The notes: generated by a model not told the origin, from the sequence alone. 64,000 bases of DNA from Myxococcales bacterium (GCA_013298625.1 JAAFIF010000050.1:1-64000); one strand, 5' to 3'. Positions 8,644 through 17,886 are shown, counted from the first letter of the stretch. Translations and numbers: made by a program.

Positions 8644-10878
8644 CTACGCAGCGACGGGGGGAGTGAGCGCGCGAAAGCGCCGCAGTCGCAGCGCGTTGAG
8701 CACCACGCTCACGCTGCTCGTCGACATCGCCGCCGCCGCGAGCGCAGGGTCCAGCGCGACGCCGAACCACGGGACCAGCGCGCCCGCCGCGACGGGGATG
8801 AGCACCACGTTGTACGCGAACGCCCAGCCCAATCCCTGGCGAATCGTGCGCGCTGTCCTGCGCGCGAGCGCGATCCCCGTGGCCACCGCGCGGATGTCCT
8901 TCGTCAGCAGCGTGAGGTCCGACGCCGCGCGCGCGACGTCCGCACCAGAGCCCATCGCGATGCCCAGGTCCGACGCCGCCAGCGCAGGAGCGTCGTTGAC
9001 GCCGTCCCCCACCATCGCGACGCGCCTGCCCTTGGCCTTCAGCGCCGCGACGTGCGCCGCTTTGTCTTCGGGCAGCGCGTCGGCGATCACCTCGTCGATC
9101 CCGAGCTCGCGCGCGACGCGCTCGGCCACCGCGCGTCGGTCGCCCGTGAGCATCACCGATCGACAGCCGATGTCCTTCAACAGCGCGATCGCCTCGCGCG
9201 CGTTGGGCTTCACGCGGTCCTCGAGCGCGATCACGCCAAGGGCGCGCTCGTCGCGAGAGAAGACCACGGCGCTGCGTCCCTCGCGCTCGATCGCGTCGAG
9301 CGCGACTGAGAGCGACGAGAGATCGACGCCCTGCTCGCGCAGCCAGGCGGCGCGGCCTGCGCGGACGAGCGCTCCCTCGATGCGCCCTTCGACGCCGAGC
9401 CCAGCGCGCTGCGCGAAGTCCGTCACGCGAAGCAGCGCGTGCCCTTTGCTCTGGCCGAAGGAGACCACGGCGCGCGCGAGCGGATGCGACGAGCCCTCTT
9501 CGACGCTGGCCGCCCACTGAACGAGTTGCGCCTCCGTCGCGCCCTCGGCGACGTGCACCGACGAGACCTCGGGAGATCCCTCGGTGAGCGTCCCCGTCTT
9601 GTCGAAGACCACCGTGTCGATCGTGATGGCGCGCTCGAGCGAGGCCGCGTTGCGCAGAAGAATCCCTAGCTCCGCGGCGCGCCCCGCGCCCACCATCACG
9701 GCGACGGGGGTCGCGAGGCCGAGCGCGCACGGGCACGCGATCACCAGCACCGCGATGCTCGTCGAGACCGCGCGCCCCACGTCGTGCCCGAGCAGCGCCC
9801 ACGCTGCAAAGGTCAGCGCGGCGATCACCAACACCACCGGAACGAACCAGCTCGCCACCTCGTCGGCCAACCGCTGCGCGTCGGCCTTGCTGCTCAGCGC
9901 TTGATCGACCAACGCGACGATGCGCGCGAGCGTGGTCTCTCCGCCGACGCGCGTGACGCGGACCTCGAGCGCGCCGTCGATCACGAGCGTTCCGCCGAGC
10001 AAAGGATCGCCGGAGCTGCGCGTGACCTGCGCGCTCTCGCCGGTGAGGATCGACTCGTCCACCGCGGCGCGGCCGTCGATGATCACGCCGTCCGTCGCGA
10101 CGCGCTCGCCGGGCCGCACGACGAACACGTCGTCCGCGCGCAGCTGCGTGAGCGCGACGTCAGTGATCGTCCCGTCGCGCTCGCGTCGATGCGCCACGTC
10201 GGGCCGCAGCTTCGCGAGCGAACGAATGGCCTCGCTCGCGCGGAGTCGCGCGCGATGCTCCAGGGATTTTCCGAGCAACACGAAGCCGATGACGAAGACT
10301 GACGACTCGAAGTACGCGCGGTGCCCGAGCTTGAGCGCGTGCGCGAGCGACGGAGAGACCGTGATCACCACGCTCACCGCGTACGAGACGATGGCGCCGA
10401 GCGCGACCAGCGTGTGCATGTTGGTCTCGCGGTGCCGGATCCCGTGCCACGCCTGCGCAAACGTCGTTCGACCGGCCCAAGGCAGCACCAGCGTCGCGAG
10501 CGCGAGCTCGACCCACATCCACCGGTGATGCAACGCCGCAGGGACGAGGCCCATCGCGACCATCATCACCGCGCCCGACGCGAGCGACGCGATCGTCTCG
10601 GGCCACGGGGCGCGCTCAGGAGCGATCGCCTTCGCGTTGTACCCCGCGGCCTCGACCGCCGCTTCGAGCTTCGCGACGTCGCACACCGCGCCGTCGAACT
10701 CGACCCGCGCGCGCTCGGTCGCGAGGTTGACCGACGCGTCCTTCACGCCAGGAACCTTCGCGAGCGCGCGCTCGACGCGACGCACGCACGCGGCGCAGGT
10801 CATTCCTCCGACGGCGAGCGAGGCTTCAGCGCGAGCGTCACGATCAACGGGTGCAGTGCTCACGATGGCCGCGAGCAT
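8644..10878 (-). CDS. copA: Copper-translocating P1B-type ATPase
   Basis: A 744-residue heavy-metal P-type ATPase that pumps Cu(I), or a related soft metal, across the inner membrane using ATP. One N-terminal HMA domain carries the metal-binding GGMTCAAC (Cys28, Cys31). Further landmarks: the actuator TGES (about 279-282), the transmembrane CPC motif in IACPCALGLATP (Cys382, Cys384), the phosphorylated Asp426 in DKTGTLTEG, the P1B HP motif (SSHPLA) and the hinge GDGVNDAPA. The CPC motif indicates the Cu+/Ag+ subgroup; single-HMA size is normal. The start at 10878 lies 6 bp after the DUF2378 gene, so both probably share a transcript. No copper regulator is visible next to it. Confidence 0.93.
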   Translation of the reverse strand: MLAAIVSTAPVDRDARAEASLAVGGMTCAACVRRVERALAKVPGVKDASVNLATERARVEFDGAVCDVAKLEAAVEAAGYNAKAIAPERAPWPETIASLASGAVMMVAMGLVPAALHHRWMWVELALATLVLPWAGRTTFAQAWHGIRHRETNMHTLVALGAIVSYAVSVVITVSPSLAHALKLGHRAYFESSVFVIGFVLLGKSLEHRARLRASEAIRSLAKLRPDVAHRRERDGTITDVALTQLRADDVFVVRPGERVATDGVIIDGRAAVDESILTGESAQVTRSSGDPLLGGTLVIDGALEVRVTRVGGETTLARIVALVDQALSSKADAQRLADEVASWFVPVVLVIAALTFAAWALLGHDVGRAVSTSIAVLVIACPCALGLATPVAVMVGAGRAAELGILLRNAASLERAITIDTVVFDKTGTLTEGSPEVSSVHVAEGATEAQLVQWAASVEEGSSHPLARAVVSFGQSKGHALLRVTDFAQRAGLGVEGRIEGALVRAGRAAWLREQGVDLSSLSVALDAIEREGRSAVVFSRDERALGVIALEDRVKPNAREAIALLKDIGCRSVMLTGDRRAVAERVARELGIDEVIADALPEDKAAHVAALKAKGRRVAMVGDGVNDAPALAASDLGIAMGSGADVARAASDLTLLTKDIRAVATGIALARRTARTIRQGLGWAFAYNVVLIPVAAGALVPWFGVALDPALAAAAMSTSSVSVVLNALRLRRFRALTPPVAA

Positions 10879-10884
10879 GGGCGC

Positions 10885-11499
10885 TCACCCCGCGTGTTGC
10901 CAGTGCACATCGACGACGCCGTCCGAGAGCGAGTCGAGCGCGAGCGCGATGGTGCCCACGCAGCGCGTGTACCGCAGCGCGCTCTCGACAGAGCCCACTT
11001 GAAACGTCTCGATGAAGATCGGCATGCGCGTGACGAACAGCCGACAGTGCCCCTGGCCCACTTGCTGATACTCGATGCGACCGAAGTTGAAGAGCGTCGC
11101 GTACAGCTTGGGCGCGAGGCGAAAGAGCACGCTCGGATCGACGTCGAGCGCCGACAAGATCGTGCGTCCGAGATGGCTCCCGAGAAACGCGTCGAACGCA
11201 CCGGCTCCCAGCTCGCGCAGCCCTTGTCCGAGCGGCTTCATCGGGTACATCACGCGCGCGACCTCGACGGTGAGCCGCATGTTGTCGGCCATCGAGTAGT
11301 CGCCAAAGGGCAGGTAGCTCACCGGAGCGAGCCCCGCGCGCTTGGCGAGCACCTCGCGCGGCACCCGCGCGCTCGCACGCTGAAAGAGCGCAGAGAAGAA
11401 CATCCCCTTGCTCGTCGCGCCGGGCGGCAAGCGCTCGATCTGCGCGGCGAAGTCCACAGGCGCGTCGAAGTCAGCAGGTCGAAATCGGTAGCTGTCCAT
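10885..11499 (-). CDS. DUF2378 family protein
   Basis: A 204-residue protein of the DUF2378 / TIGR02265 paralogous family described from Myxococcus. Matching features are KGMFFSAL near the start, the central FGDYSMADNMRL..A..MYP block and the downstream RTILSALDVDPSVLFRLAPKLYATLFNFGRIE stretch. Function is unknown and there is no signal peptide or membrane helix. I chose the Met at 11499 (MDSYRF); the longer start at 11523 adds only MRYLCLSA. It sits immediately upstream of the copper ATPase gene in the same direction, which may be an operon, but no metal-binding motif is evident. Confidence 0.82.
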   Translation of the reverse strand: MDSYRFRPADFDAPVDFAAQIERLPPGATSKGMFFSALFQRASARVPREVLAKRAGLAPVSYLPFGDYSMADNMRLTVEVARVMYPMKPLGQGLRELGAGAFDAFLGSHLGRTILSALDVDPSVLFRLAPKLYATLFNFGRIEYQQVGQGHCRLFVTRMPIFIETFQVGSVESALRYTRCVGTIALALDSLSDGVVDVHWQHAG

Positions 11500-11699
11500 C
11501 GCGCTGAGGCAAAGATATCGCACGACCCGAGCCCGCCGCGGAGCCGCGAATCACCGCAGCAAGAGCGAGCAAAGCGCTCTCGCGCCGTGTCGTGCGAAGC
11601 ATCGCAGCGCGTCGCGAAGGCTCACCTTCGGCAATCCGCGCTCACTGCTCTTCGCCCCCCAACGTTGCCCCCGCTGCCCGTTCGCTCAGCGAGCGACGC

Positions 11700-13874
11700 T
11701 CACTTCGGCGGCGCTGCGGCCGCTCCGCCGTTCGCCGGTGCTGCTGCGGGGCCGTTCGCTGGCGCTGCCGCGGGACCGTTCGCCGGCGCTGCGGCAGGAC
11801 CGTTGGCCGGCGCCGCTGCAGGACCGTTCGCAGGCGCTGCGGCAGGACCGTTGGCCGGTGCTGCTGCGGGACCATTGGCCGGAGCGCTCACGCTTCCGCC
11901 GCTCTGCACGCTCTGGCCCGCAGGTCCGACGAGGTGAAACTCGACGCGGCGGTTCGCAGCGCGTCCGCGGCTGCTGGTGTTGCTCTCGATCGGGCGATCG
12001 GGGCCGAAGCCGCGGCCCGAGAGGCGTCCTTCGGCGACGCCCTTGGTCATGAGGTACGCGCGCACCGCGAGCGCGCGGCGGTTGGACAGCTCGCGGTTGC
12101 GATCGGCGTCGCCGCGGTTGTCGGTGTGGCCTTGGATCTCGACGTTGGCGAACTCGGGGTGCGCCGCGAGGATGGACGCGACGGCGTCGAGGATCTGGAA
12201 GCTGCGACGACCGACGATGCGATCGCTGTTGGTCGCGAAGTTCACCTGCTGAAGGATGCGGATCTGGTCGCCCTGCAGTTGAACGAGCGACGGTCCGCGC
12301 TCGGGGCAGCCGTCTTCGTCGGTGACGCCGTTGTACGTCTCGGGCTGATCCGGGCACTGGTCGCGATCGTCGGTGATGCCGTCGCTGTCGCGATCGGGCA
12401 TCGCGTCGGGGCAGCCGTCGTCGTCTTGAAACCCGTTGTACGTCTCGGGCTGCTCGCCGCACTGGTCCTGCGCGTCGGGGATGCGATCGTTGTCGTTGTC
12501 CGCGTCGGGGCAGCCGTCTTCGTCCTGAAATCCGTCGGTGTCTTCTTGCTCGGTCGGGCAGCGATCGCGCTCGTCCGGAACACCGTCGCGATCACGATCA
12601 TCATCGGGGCACCCGTCGGTGTCGCGGTCGCCGTCGCGGTCCTCGGGAGCGCGCGGGCACGAGTCGTATCCGTCGGGGATGCCGTCGTTGTCGTTGTCGC
12701 GATCGGGGCAGCCGTCCTGGTCTTGGAAGTTGTCGCGGTCTTCGGGCTCGTTGGGGCAGCGATCGACCGGGTCGAGCATGCCGTCGGCGTCGTTGTCGGC
12801 TTCGGCGCAGCCGTCGTTGTCTTCGAAGCCGTCGCGATCTTCGGCCTCGGTGGGGCAGCGGTCGTCTTCGTCGCCGATTCCATCGCGGTCAGTGTCCGCG
12901 AGGAAGGGAGCGTACACAGCGCCAGCGAGCACGCGGACCGCGGGCGAGCCGAAGCCGCGCAGGACGCTGGTGCCGCCGCCGAGGGTGAGCGTGAGGTGAC
13001 CGATGCGATAGCGCCCCGCCGCGTTGATCTCGATGTGGCTCTGCTGAACGACGGAGATGTCCGTCTGCCCCTGGCCCGAGAGGTCGTGCGAGCCGAAGCC
13101 TTCGAGCAAGAAGTTGAGCTTCGGCGTGGCGTCGACGCCGAACGCAGCGCCCCACATCAAGCGATGGCCGACGTACGTCGAGTAGAGCTGCACGGGCTCG
13201 AGGCGCGCGATGGCTCCGACGTTGCCGGCCATCGAGAAGCGACCGCGGCGAAAGTCGACGATGGCGCGACCGCCGAAGGCCGCGGACGAGTCTCCGAGGT
13301 AGCCCTGGTCTGCGACGAAGCGACCGATGGGGGCCTGCGCAAACGCGTTGAGCGCGATGGCGACGCCCTGCAGTCCGTCGCCGACGAGGCGCACTTTCAA
13401 GTCGAGCCGCGGGTCGCCGAGCGCGAAGCGCGTCTGCGAAGGAACGGTCGCGTCCCGATAGCCCGTCGCCGGGACGATGTTGTCACCGGTCTGCAGCTGC
13501 ACCGGCAAATCGAGGCCGATTTGCAAGCGGCGAAACAGCGTGACGCTGCCGAGGACGTTGAGCGTCGCGAGGTGCTCGACGGGGACCGAGCGCACCTGCG
13601 TGGGCGAACAGTTCGTCGCCATGTCCGCGGGCGTACAGGTGGCGCTGAAGATGACAAACGGGCGATACGCCCAGTTGACGAAGCCGCCGACCGAGAAGCC
13701 GGGCATCCCGTCGACGCGCGCGCCGTGGACGGTGAGAAAATTGTTGGGCCCCGGTGCAGGCCGAAACTGCTGCACGTCGACGTTGGGGTTGTAGAAAGAC
13801 GTCTGTCCCCACGCCGAACCGGTGCTGAGCACCGCTCCCACCGCTGCCAGACAGGCCGCTCGCTTCGATCGCAT
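11700..13874 (-). CDS. OmpA-family outer-membrane protein with TSP3 repeats
   Basis: A 724-residue envelope protein. A signal peptide ends near SAWGQ (residue 24). Residues 25-325 are beta-rich and may form a membrane barrel. Residues 327 to about 525 are thrombospondin type-3-like calcium-binding repeats (DTDRDGIGDEDD, DNDADGMLD, DNDNDGIPD, DRDRDGVPD and others), each followed by a Cys-containing loop. Residues 540-650 are an OmpA C-terminal peptidoglycan-binding domain (VNFATNSDRI, IQGHTDNRGD, NRELSNRRA, NRRVEFHL). The tail from about 660 is a tandem Ala-Pro-Ala-Asn-Gly repeat. I chose start 13874 because it places the signal peptide at the N terminus. The likely job is anchoring outer membrane to cell wall. 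Confidence 0.92.
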   Translation of the reverse strand: MRSKRAACLAAVGAVLSTGSAWGQTSFYNPNVDVQQFRPAPGPNNFLTVHGARVDGMPGFSVGGFVNWAYRPFVIFSATCTPADMATNCSPTQVRSVPVEHLATLNVLGSVTLFRRLQIGLDLPVQLQTGDNIVPATGYRDATVPSQTRFALGDPRLDLKVRLVGDGLQGVAIALNAFAQAPIGRFVADQGYLGDSSAAFGGRAIVDFRRGRFSMAGNVGAIARLEPVQLYSTYVGHRLMWGAAFGVDATPKLNFLLEGFGSHDLSGQGQTDISVVQQSHIEINAAGRYRIGHLTLTLGGGTSVLRGFGSPAVRVLAGAVYAPFLADTDRDGIGDEDDRCPTEAEDRDGFEDNDGCAEADNDADGMLDPVDRCPNEPEDRDNFQDQDGCPDRDNDNDGIPDGYDSCPRAPEDRDGDRDTDGCPDDDRDRDGVPDERDRCPTEQEDTDGFQDEDGCPDADNDNDRIPDAQDQCGEQPETYNGFQDDDGCPDAMPDRDSDGITDDRDQCPDQPETYNGVTDEDGCPERGPSLVQLQGDQIRILQQVNFATNSDRIVGRRSFQILDAVASILAAHPEFANVEIQGHTDNRGDADRNRELSNRRALAVRAYLMTKGVAEGRLSGRGFGPDRPIESNTSSRGRAANRRVEFHLVGPAGQSVQSGGSVSAPANGPAAAPANGPAAAPANGPAAAPANGPAAAPANGPAAAPANGPAAAPANGGAAAAPPK
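11727..11885 (-). repeat. 24-bp tandem repeat, seven coding units
   Basis: Seven in-frame 24-bp units in the 3' end of the OmpA gene encode APANGPAA repeats, the last copy (C-terminal) being APANGGAA. Units differ at several third positions, for example ccgttcgcc versus ccgttggcc, so the array is not recent in its entirety. It makes a flexible Pro/Ala tail after the peptidoglycan-binding domain. Confidence 0.9.
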
Positions 13875-14035
13875 CTGCCGCTCCAGTTGAGTTGTTGGAG
13901 CGTCGATACGCACCCAACGAACCTCGTGGAGTATCAGCGACAGCCCTCGCTCGCGACAAGGGTATTTGCGTCACCGTCAGGTGCCGTCATCGCGACGCAT
14001 CCGTCCCCCCGTTGATCCGAGAATCCCCGACACGA

Positions 14036-14887
14036 TCAAGTGGGCGGCTGAAAGCTCACCGGCCAGGAGTTGAACGTGAACGGCGCGGGCTGCCCAGCTC
14101 GGTCACGGGCGACGGTGACCGAACAGCGTCCGCTCATCAGCAACCGACGTCCCGCGCTCGCGAGGCCATAACCAGGGTCGTTGTTGGCGCGGACGCTGGT
14201 GATGCGGCCCTGGGCGTTGACTTCGATGTGATAGCGGACGACGGCTTCGATGCCGCCAGCTTCGTTGGCCTCGTCGGGATAGAACTCGGCGAGCTCGTCT
14301 TGGTTGCACTCGATGCGGGCGCGCTCGGAGTAGTCGACGGCCGGGGCGGGGGCGGTGCCCGTGCCGCCGGGCGTGCCGCCGGGGACGCCGCCGAGGCGAC
14401 CGCCGGGGCGACCATTGACGGGGTCACCACCGACGACGCCGCCGGCTTGTCCGCCCTGCACGCCGCCCGATTGCCCGCCGGGATGCGGCGTGGTGTCCAC
14501 GGTGTTCGTGTCACCGGGCTCGGGCTCGTCGTTGCTCACCACGACGTTGCGCATGTCCAACGGCGGCGGGGGCGGCGGTGGCGGTGGCGGGGGCGGCGGC
14601 TCATCGCGTTGCGCCCGCGGAACGGGTCGCGCCTCGGGCTCAGGGACCGCGGCCGCGGGCTGCTGAACCTCGGGCGGCGGGGGCGGCGGGGGCGGCGGAG
14701 GCGGGGGAACCTCGACCTCGAGCACGCTGGTGATGCGTCGGACGCCCTCGATCACCTGCGGCTTGATCGCGACCAACGCGAGCGCTGCGCTCACGTGAAT
14801 GGTGCCAGCGATCGCGAGGACAATGCCGAGCTTGTCCCGTTTGCCTGACCGCATGATGAGCTGTTCAGCCTGACCGCCGACGAACAT
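14036..14887 (-). CDS. TonB-like energy-transducing protein
   Basis: A 283-residue TonB/TolA-like protein. One N-terminal membrane helix (about 20-41) is followed by a periplasmic region with two long polyproline blocks (about 60-72 and 96-109), a Gly-rich spacer (about 135-190) and a compact C-terminal domain (about 200-283) with the TonB-C-like IEVNAQGRITSVRANND segment. Polyproline spans let TonB proteins cross the periplasm to outer-membrane partners. I kept the start at 14887 because AAAGGG lies about 9 nt before it; a Met at 14854 is the alternative. ExbD and ExbB genes lie upstream in the same direction, separated by about 400 bp with REP-like repeats, so the three products may form one proton-driven complex. 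Confidence 0.83.
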   Translation of the reverse strand: MFVGGQAEQLIMRSGKRDKLGIVLAIAGTIHVSAALALVAIKPQVIEGVRRITSVLEVEVPPPPPPPPPPPPEVQQPAAAVPEPEARPVPRAQRDEPPPPPPPPPPPPPLDMRNVVVSNDEPEPGDTNTVDTTPHPGGQSGGVQGGQAGGVVGGDPVNGRPGGRLGGVPGGTPGGTGTAPAPAVDYSERARIECNQDELAEFYPDEANEAGGIEAVVRYHIEVNAQGRITSVRANNDPGYGLASAGRRLLMSGRCSVTVARDRAGQPAPFTFNSWPVSFQPPT

Positions 14888-15018
14888 CGCGACGCACCCT
14901 TTGATGCCGCTGCGCTGCTCGCGTCGTGCGGAGCTACCGAGCGGACAGTTCGGGCTTACTGCAACTCGCCTGCACGTGCAAGAGTACTTTGAGAACCATT
15001 CTCGATTTTGTACCCCAT

Positions 15019-15230
15019 GGGGACGGTGTTCAATAGTTCACGAACTCGGTCCATCGAGCGCTCGGCGGGACAGCGTTCGAGCGGTTCACCAGCGCGGACG
15101 GGGTCGCCAACAGGGGACGGCGCAGCGTGTTCTCGAGGGGTTATCTCGCTCTCGTGAACTATTGAACACCGTCCCTCTCGAGCTGCCTCCACCACGCAGC
15201 CCGTTCGAGAACGATTGAACACCGTCCCCG
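15019..15230. repeat. REP-like repeat cluster, locus A
   Basis: Copies of one motif in both orientations lie in the 403-bp gap (14888-15290) between the TonB-like and ExbD genes. A forward copy at 15019-15043 reads GGGGACGGTGTTCAATAG then TTCACGA. The inverted copy at 15151-15175 reads CTCGTGA then ACTATTGAACACCGTCCC. A shorter inverted copy, GATTGAACACCGTCCCCG, is at 15213-15230. The forward and inverted copies bracket about 107 bp with no ORF. The same motif recurs at 51112-51437. I see nothing else in this gap. Confidence 0.8.
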
Positions 15231-15290
15231 CTGGTCCGTCCCCGCTGGTCCCCGTTCCCTCTCCCCGTCGCGATCGCCCCCGCGTGTCGC

Positions 15291-15719
15291 TCAGTTCGCG
15301 CCGGGCGGCGGCATCTCGGTCTGGATCGCAAACCGCGAGATCTCCGCGTTGCGAATCGTGTCCACCACGAACACGAACCGCCCGTGCGGAACCGCCCTGT
15401 CCGCGCTGATCACCGCGCGCACCTCGCGGTTCTGCCGCTTGCGCTCGCGGGCGATCCCGAGCAATTGCCCTTCTTCGACCCGCTGCGTGTCCACGAAGAT
15501 CTGCCCGTTGCGGTCGATGGTCACCGCCATCGTCTGGTTGTCCTGGCTGTTCTGCCCGGACGACGCCCTGGGAAGATCCACGGGGATCTGCGGCTTGGAC
15601 ACGATGTACTTGGCCGTCACCATGAAGATGATCAGCAGCACGAGGCAGATGTCGACGAAGGGCGTGACGTTGATGCCCGCGATCATCCCGTCGTCATCGG
15701 ACGAAGCTCCACCAGCCAT
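15291..15719 (-). CDS. exbD: ExbD/TolR biopolymer transport protein
   Basis: A 142-residue inner-membrane protein of the ExbD/TolR family, a proton-channel subunit that powers TonB-type systems. A short cytoplasmic N terminus leads to INVTPFVDICLVLLIIFMV, the family's single membrane helix with the conserved proton-carrying Asp. The periplasmic domain has the usual LP..... and VTIDRNGQIFVD pattern. GAGG about 7 nt before the ATG supports the start. The upstream ExbB gene ends only 9 bp away, so the two are co-transcribed. Length is typical. Confidence 0.92.
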   Translation of the reverse strand: MAGGASSDDDGMIAGINVTPFVDICLVLLIIFMVTAKYIVSKPQIPVDLPRASSGQNSQDNQTMAVTIDRNGQIFVDTQRVEEGQLLGIARERKRQNREVRAVISADRAVPHGRFVFVVDTIRNAEISRFAIQTEMPPPGAN

Positions 15720-15728
15720 CGTGTGACC

Positions 15729-16619
15729 TCAGTCCTTCTTCGAGTCGCTCGACTCGGTCTTGCTCTCGCCCTTGGACTCGGCCTTCGACTCGCTCTTGCT
15801 CTCGGCCTTCTTGCTCTCGACGGGCTCGCTCTTCTTGGTGTTCTCGCTCTTCTTGCTGTCCGACGGCTTGCTCTCGCTCGGCGCAGGCGCGCGATGCGAG
15901 ACCTCACCAGGCCCCTTGGCCTTCAAGTGCGCGAGCACCACGTGCGAGATCGTGTCCCCCGAGGACAAGATCGACTTCACCTTGCGAGAGAAGTAGTTGA
16001 ACGCCGCCACCGCGGGGATGGCCACCAACAGACCGATCGCCGTCGCTACGAGCGCCTCTGCGATCGTCCCCATCACGCGGCCCGCCGCGTCCATGCCCGC
16101 CGCCGCTTGCGCCGCTTGCGCGCCGCCCGCAGCCGCCGCGGTCGCCGCCGCCGCCTGCTGCGCCTTCAACGCGTCGAACGCCTGAATGATGCCGATGACC
16201 GTGCCGAACAGCCCCACGAACGGCGCGTTGTTGCCCACCGTCGCGAGAAACGCCAGGTTGCGCTCGAGCACCATGCGCACCCGCGCCGTCGCGCCGCTCA
16301 TCGCTTCTTCAGCGCTCTCGGCGCCGCGATCGGACTCGTTGAGCCCCGCGAGCGCGACCATCGCCGCAGGAGACGGCGAGCGCGACAGCCGCGTCTTCGC
16401 CCCGTCCATGTCCGACGCGCGCAAGAGGTCCCGCACTTCTTCGGCGAGCTTCTCGAGGTCGTCGTCCATCTTGCGGTAGAGCACCGCGCGCTCGAGCATC
16501 AGCGCCACGCTCAGGACCGACAAGAAGATCAAGAGCCACATGACCCACTCGGCGCCAAGCATCGCGAACTTGGTGAACTGGTGGATCAGGGAGAATCCCA
16601 CGAGGGCGAGCGCGGTCAT
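15729..16619 (-). CDS. exbB: ExbB/TolQ/MotA-type proton channel protein
   Basis: A 296-residue inner-membrane protein. An N-terminal helix (about 20-42) precedes a cytoplasmic loop. The conserved channel region NNAPFVGLFGTVIGIIQAF follows at about 129-147 and a last helix pair ends LVAIPAVAAFNYFSRKV. This is the MotA/TolQ/ExbB signature. An Ala-rich insert (about 153-175) and a highly charged Ser/Lys/Glu tail of about 50 residues are unusual additions. It is the first gene of the ExbB-ExbD pair and probably works with the TonB-like protein downstream. Confidence 0.9.
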   Translation of the reverse strand: MTALALVGFSLIHQFTKFAMLGAEWVMWLLIFLSVLSVALMLERAVLYRKMDDDLEKLAEEVRDLLRASDMDGAKTRLSRSPSPAAMVALAGLNESDRGAESAEEAMSGATARVRMVLERNLAFLATVGNNAPFVGLFGTVIGIIQAFDALKAQQAAAATAAAAGGAQAAQAAAGMDAAGRVMGTIAEALVATAIGLLVAIPAVAAFNYFSRKVKSILSSGDTISHVVLAHLKAKGPGEVSHRAPAPSESKPSDSKKSENTKKSEPVESKKAESKSESKAESKGESKTESSDSKKD

Positions 16620-16797
16620 GCAGTGAGCCTCTAAGGTGCGGGGACGGTGCTGTCGTCCTTCGTGGCGCGTCGGTGAGCCTCGGCGCTCAGTGATTTCAGG
16701 ACTGTCCCGTAGGTTCGTTTGCGGTCGATCGAGCGATCAGCGCCAGAGGGCGGCCAAGAGCGAGAGAGACCCGCGCTTCAACGCGCGAGCGGCCCGC

Positions 16798-17886
16798 TCA
16801 TTCCTCGGCCGCGGTGTTGGAGGCGGGTTCGATGCCCCACATCGGCTCCGAGCGCAAGCCTTCCGCGTCGGACTTCCTGAATTCTCGCAGGACCGCCGTC
16901 GCGTACGCGCCCGCAGGCAACTCGAAGCGAAACCGCAGCACCGATGGCTCTTCTTCGCTCACTTCGATGCTCGCCGGGCACACCCGTGTCGCGCGACGCG
17001 TCCCTTCGGCCAGCCCACGCGCCCGCGCGAAGTGCTCGATCCCCAAGCCCGACGCGCCGAGCACCCGCTCTTCGCGCGCCCTCGCCGCCCCTTCGGGCCA
17101 GCGCATCTCGGGGCCGAACATGGGCCCCGTCGCGCTGCACGCCCGGGACGCATAGGTCGACAGCGCCTCTTCTTCGGTAATCGCGAACACCCTGTCGCTC
17201 GGGTGCCGCACCGCCAGGTCGCCCTCGACGTACAGCGCGAGCAGCCCGTCCGTCACCCGCTCGGAGAGATACTGATTGAACAGCCAGCTCTGCACGCTCG
17301 ACGCGAACATCTTGCGCTCGAACCCGTCCCGCGGCGGAGCGTCTTCGCCCTTGAGCCAACGGACGCCGCGCTCGACGTTCTTTCCGTCGCGGCCGAAGCG
17401 CTGCGCGCCGTAGTAGTTGGGCGCGCCCTCGAGCGCGATCCGCTCGGCCACGCGCTGGGCGATCGCCAACGCGCCCTCGACGCAGCCGCGCACGCGCAGG
17501 TCGAAGCGGTTTCCGTACAAGTGCCCGGTCTTCAGCTTGTTGCGGTGCCGCGAGACCTCGAGCACCGTGATCCCGTCCACCGCGAGCGCCCGCGCCTTCT
17601 CGACGTCCGCGCGAAGAAAGCTCGCCCACTGAACGGTCACCGCGTTCTTGTCCTTCAGCCCCGCCCAGCCGCACTCGCGGCCGTCCACGCCGAGCGCGCG
17701 CGCGATGGCCTTCACCGCGTCGGGCGTCGCCATGTTGCGCTTGGCGAAGCGCACGTACACGTGATCGCCCTCGCCCGAAGGGAGGTACGCAGGGACCTCT
17801 TCGACCGCGAAATCCTCGGGGACCGAGCGCATCACGCCGCCGATCGACCGCTCGTCTCGCGTGAGAAACGGAAGCTCTTCCATCAC
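16798..17886 (-). CDS. truD: tRNA pseudouridine(13) synthase TruD
   Basis: A 362-residue enzyme that isomerises uridine 13 of tRNA(Glu) to pseudouridine. Visible signatures are the catalytic GLKDKNAVT (Asp79), the N-terminal PEDFAVEEVP, GNRFDLRVRG and the TruD-specific PNYYGAQRFGRDGKN. The C-terminal FELPAGAYATAVLREF completes the core fold. Length is normal. Two adjacent Met codons make 17883 an equal start. It sits 9 bp downstream of the fumarase gene and could share its transcript. About 180 bp of unremarkable sequence separate it from the ExbB start. Confidence 0.93.
   Translation of the reverse strand: MMEELPFLTRDERSIGGVMRSVPEDFAVEEVPAYLPSGEGDHVYVRFAKRNMATPDAVKAIARALGVDGRECGWAGLKDKNAVTVQWASFLRADVEKARALAVDGITVLEVSRHRNKLKTGHLYGNRFDLRVRGCVEGALAIAQRVAERIALEGAPNYYGAQRFGRDGKNVERGVRWLKGEDAPPRDGFERKMFASSVQSWLFNQYLSERVTDGLLALYVEGDLAVRHPSDRVFAITEEEALSTYASRACSATGPMFGPEMRWPEGAARAREERVLGASGLGIEHFARARGLAEGTRRATRVCPASIEVSEEEPSVLRFRFELPAGAYATAVLREFRKSDAEGLRSEPMWGIEPASNTAAEE

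Noticed and set aside
6947..9802. 951-residue minus-strand open frame crossing from the giant lipoprotein into the copper ATPase
   Set aside because: Low-complexity Arg/Ala/Gly sequence opposite the giant lipoprotein gene, and in another frame of the ATPase gene; no family features.
11727..11885. Repeat array considered as CRISPR
   Set aside because: The units are 24-bp in-frame coding repeats without spacers and encode an Ala/Pro tail.
14888..15290. Short open frames between the TonB-like and ExbD genes
   Set aside because: They run through the REP-like copies and show no coding composition.
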